DNA from: Flavobacteriales bacterium UBA2426
GTDB lineage: Bacteria; Bacteroidota; Bacteroidia; Flavobacteriales_F; PHOS-HE28
Assembly (NCBI GenBank): GCA_002342985.1
Contig: DDRC01000176.1
Location: 27,219 to 33,842 of the forward strand
DNA: 6,624 nucleotides
Reading direction: 5' to 3'
The translations under genes were made by a program, and so were the position numbers. The notes under the pieces were generated by a model, which worked only from the letters and a program-made list of their open reading frames with translations, did not search any database and was not told the origin of the DNA. Below are positions 1 to 3,927 of the stretch, one piece after another; positions within the stretch are counted from its first letter, which is position 1; every line of letters begins with the position of its first letter.

Positions 1-684
1 TGTGCGGCGCTCGGGGTCGTCGGCGTCGATCACGCGGGTGAAGGTGGCGATGGCCTCGTCGTAGGCCTGATGCTCGAATTGCAGCACGCCCAGGCTCATC
101 CAGCCGCCGGGGATGTCGGGGTTGATGCGCAGCGCGGCCTGCAGGTCGGCGATGCCGGCGGCCTCCTTGTACTGCTCCCCGCGCACCACGCCGCGCAGGA
201 AGAGTGCGTCGGCGTGGTCGCCCTTCAGCTTCACGGCGCGCTCCAGGCTCTTCATGGCCCCGTCGTTGTTGCGGCCCATGTAGTCGGCGCAGGCGCGATT
301 GTACCAGGCGTCGGCATCGTTGGGGTCCAGGTTCAGGGCGAGGTCGCAGTCGCGCACGGCCTCGCGCAGGTTGCCTTGGGTGATGTGCACGGCGGAGCGG
401 CTCACGAAGAGGCGCGGGTCGTCCGGGTCCTGCTTCTCGGCCCGGGCATAGTCCATGAGGGCGCCGTGGAAGTTGCGCTGCCGCTGCTTGATGTCGCCGC
501 GGAGCTTGAGGGCGCCATCGAGGCCCTCCTCCATGCGGAGGTTGCTGTCGGCATGTGCCAGGGCGGCCTCCAGGGCGCCGGAGCCGTACGCGGCGCGGGC
601 GGCATCCAGGTGGTCCTGGGCGGAGCGCTGCGCCAGCAGCGTGCAGGGGAGGAGCAGGAGGGCCGAGAGAAGGGTCCGGGTCAT
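1..684 (-). CDS. Secreted tetratricopeptide-repeat (TPR) protein, 3' end outside window
   Basis: The first 228 codons are visible and the frame is still open at the left edge, so the C-terminus is missing. Residues 1-19 form a signal peptide (MTRTLLSALLLLPCTLLA, then Gln), so the protein is probably periplasmic or envelope-associated. From about residue 57 onward there are five consecutive TPR-like units of about 34 residues: roughly 57-88, 90-123, 124-157, 158-191 and 192-225. They carry the usual pattern of small and aromatic residues, for example ADAWYNRACADYMG and LREAVRDCDLALNLDPND. TPRs are protein-protein interaction scaffolds; no catalytic domain is visible. The ATG at 684 is chosen because the signal peptide begins there. 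There is no clear Shine-Dalgarno sequence, which is common in Bacteroidota. It lies 55 nt downstream of the ABM-like gene and may be the last visible member of that transcript. The partner and specific role are unknown. Confidence 0.88.
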   Translation of the reverse strand, partial: MTRTLLSALLLLPCTLLAQRSAQDHLDAARAAYGSGALEAALAHADSNLRMEEGLDGALKLRGDIKQRQRNFHGALMDYARAEKQDPDDPRLFVSRSAVHITQGNLREAVRDCDLALNLDPNDADAWYNRACADYMGRNNDGAMKSLERAVKLKGDHADALFLRGVVRGEQYKEAAGIADLQAALRINPDIPGGWMSLGVLQFEHQAYDEAIATFTRVIDADDPERRT

Positions 685-739
685 GGGGGTGCGTGAGGGT
701 GGAAGGGGCCGACTGCGAAGATCGTGCAAAGGCGGTGCC

Positions 740-1036
740 TTACGGCAGCAGGTGCGCGCGCTCCACGGTCCAGGCCTCGGTGGGCGCGGCGAAGAGCGGC
801 TTCACCGTGGGCCACACCTCGCTGAAGACGGCACTGGTGCGGTAGCGTTCCAGGTCGTCCGGGCCGTCCCAATGGCTGTAGGTGAAGAATACGCGCGGGT
901 CGGCCGTGTCGTGCAGCAGCTCCAGGTGGCGGCAGCCGGGGAAAGCGCGGATGCGGCCCTTCCAGCCCTCGAAGAGCTGCTGGAAGCGGCCGATGTGCTC
1001 CGGGGCGAAGGTCATCTTGACGATGCGGACGATCAT
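740..1036 (-). CDS. Antibiotic biosynthesis monooxygenase (ABM)-fold family protein
   Basis: The 98-residue product has the length and pattern of a single ABM domain, a dimeric ferredoxin-like alpha/beta barrel. An N-terminal strand (MIVRIVKMTF, 1-10) is followed by helix 11-30, then FPGCRHLELL (32-41), RVFFTYSHW (48-56), a helix around DDLERYRTSAVF (60-71) and a C-terminal strand ending in EAWTVE (87-92). This form, with the strand-loop FFTYSHW and the nearby DLERYR, is common in Bacteroidota. Members are usually annotated as putative quinol monooxygenases, but substrates are mostly unknown and many may not be oxygenases. No signal peptide is present, so it should be cytoplasmic. It starts 13 nt after the DUF2400 stop codon, suggesting co-transcription, although a hairpin and a promoter-like sequence separate them. 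The family call is firm; the biochemical role is not. Confidence 0.9.
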   Translation of the reverse strand: MIVRIVKMTFAPEHIGRFQQLFEGWKGRIRAFPGCRHLELLHDTADPRVFFTYSHWDGPDDLERYRTSAVFSEVWPTVKPLFAAPTEAWTVERAHLLP

Positions 1037-1044
1037 GGTGCGGG

Positions 1045-1052
1045 CGAAATTA
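1045..1052 (-). promoter_or_regulatory. Possible -7 promoter element (TAATTTCG) for the ABM-like gene
   Basis: On the minus strand the octamer TAATTTCG resembles the Bacteroidota -7 consensus TAnnTTTG with one mismatch. It ends 8 nt before the ATG at 1036, so a transcript from it would have almost no leader. It directly follows a strong hairpin. No convincing -33 TTG element is visible upstream, where the DNA is almost pure G and C. It also overlaps the TAA stop of the DUF2400 gene, so the match may be coincidental. Confidence 0.22.
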
Positions 1053-1838
1053 CCGGCCGCGCGGCCCGGAGGGCCGGCCGGCGGCCACCCCCAGCCCGAA
1101 GAGCGCGAGGTCGTACTTCACCGGATCGCGGGCATCGAAGGCGCGCAGGGCATCCGTGAGCTCCTCCACCGCCTTCCAGTCGTCCTGCTTGCGCACGAGC
1201 AGCCCCAGCTCGCGCCCCACGCGGCCGGAGTGCACGTCAAGCGGCATCATCAGCTCGCCGGGCGCGATGCGCCGCCACAGGCCCAGGTCCACGCCGCGGT
1301 CGCCGGGGCGCACCATCCAGCGCAGGAACATGTTGATGCGCTTGGCGTTGCTGCCTTTCAGCGGGTCGGCCACGTGCTTCTCGGTGCGAGCCTGGTGCCG
1401 GGGCTCGAAGAAGCGTTGCTTGAAGCGGTGTATGGCCTGGTCCATCGGTCCCGGACGCCCCTCGTCGAGGAAGGCGTCCTCCAGCCCGCCGTAGGTCGTG
1501 TACACATGGCGCAGCCCCTTCACGAAGTGCGTCAGGTCGATGCTGTTGAAGGTGCGGTGCACGAAGCCCTCCACGCGTCGCAGTTCGGCGGGGGAGGCGT
1601 TCATCACGAAGTCGTGGGGCGCTTCGTCCATCAGCTGCACCAGCTTCCAGGCGTTGGCGATGATGGTCTTGCGCTGGCCCCAGGCGATGGTGGCGGTGAG
1701 GAAGCCGATGACCTCCGCATCGGCGCGGCGGCTGAATGCTCGCGGCAGCTGGATGGGGTCGTCGGCGATGAAGCCCGGCTGCGCGTAGCGCTCGTAGGCT
1801 TCATCGAGCAGCGCCTGCATCGCCGTGCGTGATCGCAT
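1050..1838 (-). CDS. TIGR02757 / DUF2400 family protein
   Basis: The 262-residue product matches this conserved Bacteroidota family across its length. Hallmarks are ADDPIQLPRAFS (25-36), AWGQRKTIIANA (52-63), QLMDEAPHDFV (68-78), NAKRINMFLRWMVR (164-177), MMPLDVHSGRVGRELGLL (197-214) and RDPVKYDLALFGLG (237-250). It has no signal peptide and should be cytoplasmic. The function is not established. The PLDVHSGRV segment followed by a helix-rich tail resembles the VDTH-x-x-RV region of HhH-GPD DNA glycosylases such as endonuclease III, so a DNA-repair-like role is possible (inference). The ATG at 1838 lies 16 nt after the preceding stop and places the conserved LLDE segment as in relatives I recall; an in-frame ATG at 1820 is an alternative. 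The same frame stays open upstream to 2204, but that part overlaps the preceding gene and lacks family similarity. The tail GRPSGPRGR looks like an extension encoded by the GC-rich hairpin. Confidence 0.93.
   Translation of the reverse strand: MRSRTAMQALLDEAYERYAQPGFIADDPIQLPRAFSRRADAEVIGFLTATIAWGQRKTIIANAWKLVQLMDEAPHDFVMNASPAELRRVEGFVHRTFNSIDLTHFVKGLRHVYTTYGGLEDAFLDEGRPGPMDQAIHRFKQRFFEPRHQARTEKHVADPLKGSNAKRINMFLRWMVRPGDRGVDLGLWRRIAPGELMMPLDVHSGRVGRELGLLVRKQDDWKAVEELTDALRAFDARDPVKYDLALFGLGVAAGRPSGPRGR
1053..1081 (-). terminator. GC-rich hairpin at the 3' end of the DUF2400 gene; possible weak terminator or attenuator
   Basis: Perfect 7-bp arms CCGGCCG (1053-1059) and CGGCCGG (1075-1081) enclose an inner 4-bp stem (1064-1067 with 1071-1074) and a three-base loop, with an unpaired CGCG at 1060-1063. 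All paired bases are G-C. On the transcribed strand the hairpin is followed by TAATTT, a poor U-tract, so full intrinsic termination is doubtful. It could instead stabilise a 3' end or cause partial termination before the ABM-like gene. It lies inside the last codons of the DUF2400 gene. Confidence 0.35.
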
Positions 1839-1854
1839 GGCGCGAAGGTCGCGC

Positions 1855-2427
1855 TCACTTCTTGAGCCGCACCTGCCAGCCGAGGCCTGCGCCGACCACG
1901 AATTCATCCAAGGGGACGGCAGCGCTGTACGGGCCGGTGTAGTTCCCGTGGATGTAGCGCGCATCGATGAAGAACTGGAAGTACTCCCACACGGAGAAGG
2001 TGAGGCCCGAGCAGAGCGCGATGTTGGGAATGGCGCGCACGGGTGCGACCTCCTCAGGTGCGAAGATGCCTTGCCGCGGCCGCGTGAAGGAAAGGCCGGG
2101 CTCGAAGCCCAGTGCCAGGTCGAGACGGCCGACCACCCAGTGGTAGAAGGGGCCGGCGGCGATCTGATGGTTCTGGTCGAGCAGCGGCGTTTGCTGCTGC
2201 GCATCCACGTACCAGAGCAGCTCGCCGCGGAAGCTCATGCGCGCATCGGTGAAGAGCTCGGCCTTGCCCACCAGGTAGATGTTGGTGATGGGGTGCTGCG
2301 ACATGAATCCCGGGCTGATGGCGCCCGAGCCGCGCAGCAGCCAGGGCGAAGGGGCGGGAGCCGTCTCCTGGGCCGCTGCATGCAGCCCCTGCGCCACGGC
2401 GATCAGCAACAGCATGCGCCTCACCAT
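1855..2427 (-). CDS. Small outer-membrane beta-barrel candidate, 190 aa
   Basis: A signal peptide (MVRRMLLLIAVAQGLHAAA, cleavage before Gln20) is followed by about 165 residues of alternating polar and hydrophobic, aromatic-rich stretches typical of outer-membrane strands. Examples are MSFRGELLWYV (64-74), GPFYHWVVGRLDLALGFEPGLSF (92-114), FSVWEYFQFFIDARYIHG (144-161) and FVVGAGLGWQVRL (176-188). The length fits an eight-stranded barrel without an extra domain. The C-terminus is Lys-Lys rather than the terminal aromatic usual in barrel proteins, which weakens the topology call slightly. The ATG at 2427 overlaps the stop of the upstream barrel gene (ATGGTGA on the coding strand), suggesting translational coupling; ATG at 2415 is an alternative. 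I do not recognise a specific family and no substrate can be assigned. Confidence 0.8.
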   Translation of the reverse strand: MVRRMLLLIAVAQGLHAAAQETAPAPSPWLLRGSGAISPGFMSQHPITNIYLVGKAELFTDARMSFRGELLWYVDAQQQTPLLDQNHQIAAGPFYHWVVGRLDLALGFEPGLSFTRPRQGIFAPEEVAPVRAIPNIALCSGLTFSVWEYFQFFIDARYIHGNYTGPYSAAVPLDEFVVGAGLGWQVRLKK

Positions 2428-3044
2428 GCGTCGAGGAGCTTGTAGTTGAAGCTGAGGTGCAGCAGCAGGTGGCCCTCCAGGCTGCCGCCCTTCTCCTGAT
2501 GGAAGTGGACTTCGCCATCATGCTCCTCGGCATGCACGTCGGTGCCGAGGTGCGACATGTACTGCACCACGGTGCTGATGTCCCAACGGGGAGTGAGGTT
2601 GAAGTGCGCGCCCAGCCCGGCCTGCACGGCGCTGCTCCACCGTTCGGCCTGGTTCGCGGGGTCGTTGTTCGCGCGTTGCCGGGTGTAGTCGAAGCAGTGG
2701 CCGGCGAGCACGTAGGGCTGGAAGAAGGGCTGCGCGGGACGCGACGCCCGCAGGTAGTACAGCGCGCTCCAGCCGATGTGCTGGTCGATGCGATGGGCGC
2801 CGGTGCCTGCGGGCCCCGCCAGGTAGTCGTAGAACCAATCGGTGTTGACGCGCTCGCTGAGCCGGATGCGGAACTGCCCCCCCGTGCCCAGGCCCGGAGC
2901 GCCGCCATGGCCATCGTTGAAGAGGCTGATGGCGCTGCGCCCGCCCAAGGACAGCGTGCCGCCCGGCCCGCCCCGGGGCTTCAGCGGCTGGCCGTGCGCC
3001 GCAAGGGCGATGGAGCAGCAGGCGATCCCGATGGCGCGGCGCAT
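2421..3044 (-). CDS. Small outer-membrane beta-barrel candidate with His-rich loop, 207 aa
   Basis: A signal peptide (MRRAIGIACCSIALAAHG, then Gln19) precedes a region of amphipathic, aromatic-rich strands: GGQFRIRLS (55-63), IGWSALYYLRA (90-100), FQPYVLAGHCFDY (108-120), SAVQAGLGAHFNLT (138-151), WDISTVVQYMS (154-164) and GHLLLHLSFNYKLL (191-204). It ends in Trp, fitting the aromatic C-terminal residue of outer-membrane barrels. Between the last two strands, residues 165-182 form an acidic loop with five histidines (165, 171, 175, 180, 182), predicted extracellular if the barrel has eight strands. The ATG at 3044 is preferred over an in-frame GTG at 3068 because the signal peptide starts there. 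It lies 33 nt after the 241-aa gene and overlaps the next barrel gene by 7 nt. No named family was recognised. Confidence 0.82.
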   Translation of the reverse strand: MRRAIGIACCSIALAAHGQPLKPRGGPGGTLSLGGRSAISLFNDGHGGAPGLGTGGQFRIRLSERVNTDWFYDYLAGPAGTGAHRIDQHIGWSALYYLRASRPAQPFFQPYVLAGHCFDYTRQRANNDPANQAERWSSAVQAGLGAHFNLTPRWDISTVVQYMSHLGTDVHAEEHDGEVHFHQEKGGSLEGHLLLHLSFNYKLLDAW

Positions 3045-3077
3045 GCCCGATGAACGCACCGGGCGCACGGCTTCGTA

Positions 3078-3803
3078 TCAGCGCTGCGGCATGGCGAAGC
3101 TCGGCAGCTCGATCACTTGGTAGCCGCTCAGGTCGAAGAGGCTGTCGTCCACCTTGCCGGCCACCAGGTCCTTGACGTAGCAGACCACGCGTTCCTGATC
3201 CTTCACCGGCACCCACTCGAATTCGAGCGGGAAGCCCTCCAGATGAGGATGCCCCTTCAGGCTCTGCTGGCCGGCGCGCTGATCGAGGCTCCGCGCCATG
3301 TCGGCGAATGGCCCTTTCAGCCCCATGGCGATCCAGCCGGTCCATGTGCCTTCCTTGCTGGTGGCGATCACCTTGGTGCAGGTGTGGCCTTCAATGGTCC
3401 GTGTCTCCTTGGTCACCGTCACTGTGGGCTTGTCACCGCGCTCCGCCTCATCGTCGGCCATGGCGGCCAGGTCGGGCATGCGCATCTTCATGGCGGTACG
3501 GTTGCCCTGCCCGTCGTCAACGATGGTGTAGGTCCAATCGCTCCGCAGGTCGGTCAGCATCCTCATGGTCTCCTTCTGCCCCGGCACCATCACCTGGTAG
3601 AGCGTCATGTCGGGCCGGCTCCAATAGAGCAGGTTCATCGGGCTGTTCCGGTCCTCCTTGCCGTTGCGGAAGAGGTGCGTCTCCATGCGGAAGCTGCCCG
3701 TGAAGGCATTGGTGGCCTGCGGTGCCGAGGGGCTGCGTGGCACGGAGGCGGTGGTGGAAGAAAGGGCACCGGTCAAGGCGATGCTGAGCAGTAGGGTGCG
3801 CAT
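3078..3803 (-). CDS. Secreted DUF4412-like protein, 241 aa (single-domain paralogue of the upstream triplicated protein)
   Basis: Residues 1 to about 20 form a signal peptide (MRTLLLSIALTGALSSTTAS), so the mature protein is exported. The remainder is one domain resembling DUF4412/GLPGLI-like periplasmic proteins: TNAFTGSFRMET (31-42), LLYWSRPDMTLYQV (58-71), RMLTDLRSDWTYTIVDD (81-97), TIEGHTC with Cys142 (136-142), WTGWIAMG (154-161), PFADM (165-169) and PLEFEW (192-197). The same landmarks occur in the same order three times in the 759-residue protein encoded just upstream. The start at 3803 is chosen because the signal peptide begins there; an in-frame ATG at 3899 would add a charged leader before it and is unlikely. 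A 124-nt gap separates it from the upstream gene, so it may also have its own promoter. The biochemical function of these domains is unknown. Confidence 0.85.
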   Translation of the reverse strand: MRTLLLSIALTGALSSTTASVPRSPSAPQATNAFTGSFRMETHLFRNGKEDRNSPMNLLYWSRPDMTLYQVMVPGQKETMRMLTDLRSDWTYTIVDDGQGNRTAMKMRMPDLAAMADDEAERGDKPTVTVTKETRTIEGHTCTKVIATSKEGTWTGWIAMGLKGPFADMARSLDQRAGQQSLKGHPHLEGFPLEFEWVPVKDQERVVCYVKDLVAGKVDDSLFDLSGYQVIELPSFAMPQR

Positions 3804-3927
3804 GATGGCTGGATTGGGCGCTGAAGGTAACCCGTCGCGGCGCAGGGCGTCCGGCGGATCCATGCCTCGCCGCCGCTTCTCCAAGCACGAAGGGAGCATG
3901 CCTGCGCGACTGGGCTGAATCCCCGAT
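3804..3927. other. Largest intergenic gap in the window (124 nt)
   Basis: This is the only gap here big enough to hold an independent promoter. On the minus strand TACCTTCAG (3821-3829) is a loose match to the Bacteroidota -7 consensus TAnnTTTG, about 18 nt before the ATG at 3803, but no good -33 element is present. There is only a weak hairpin (GCTT/AAGC on the minus strand) and no T-run, so no intrinsic terminator is supported for the 759-residue gene. Whether transcription continues through cannot be told from sequence. Confidence 0.3.

Noticed and set aside
70..696. 208-codon open frame on the plus strand at the left edge
   Set aside because: It is antisense to five well-formed TPR units and a signal peptide on the minus strand; composition is typical of a shadow frame.
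882..1832. 316-codon open frame on the plus strand opposite DUF2400
   Set aside because: The minus strand here encodes a clear DUF2400 and an ABM-fold protein; the plus-strand product has no recognisable motif.
1839..2204. Upstream in-frame extension of the DUF2400 frame to an earlier start (2204)
   Set aside because: The added Ser/Arg-rich residues have no family similarity and overlap the 190-aa barrel gene in another frame; the ATG at 1838 fits the family length.
3045..3068. GTG start at 3068 for the 207-aa barrel gene
   Set aside because: It would add eight residues before a well-formed signal peptide that starts at the ATG at 3044.
3804..3899. ATG at 3899 as start of the 241-aa protein
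   Set aside because: It would place a charged, Pro-rich leader of 32 residues ahead of the signal peptide; ATG at 3803 is the natural start.
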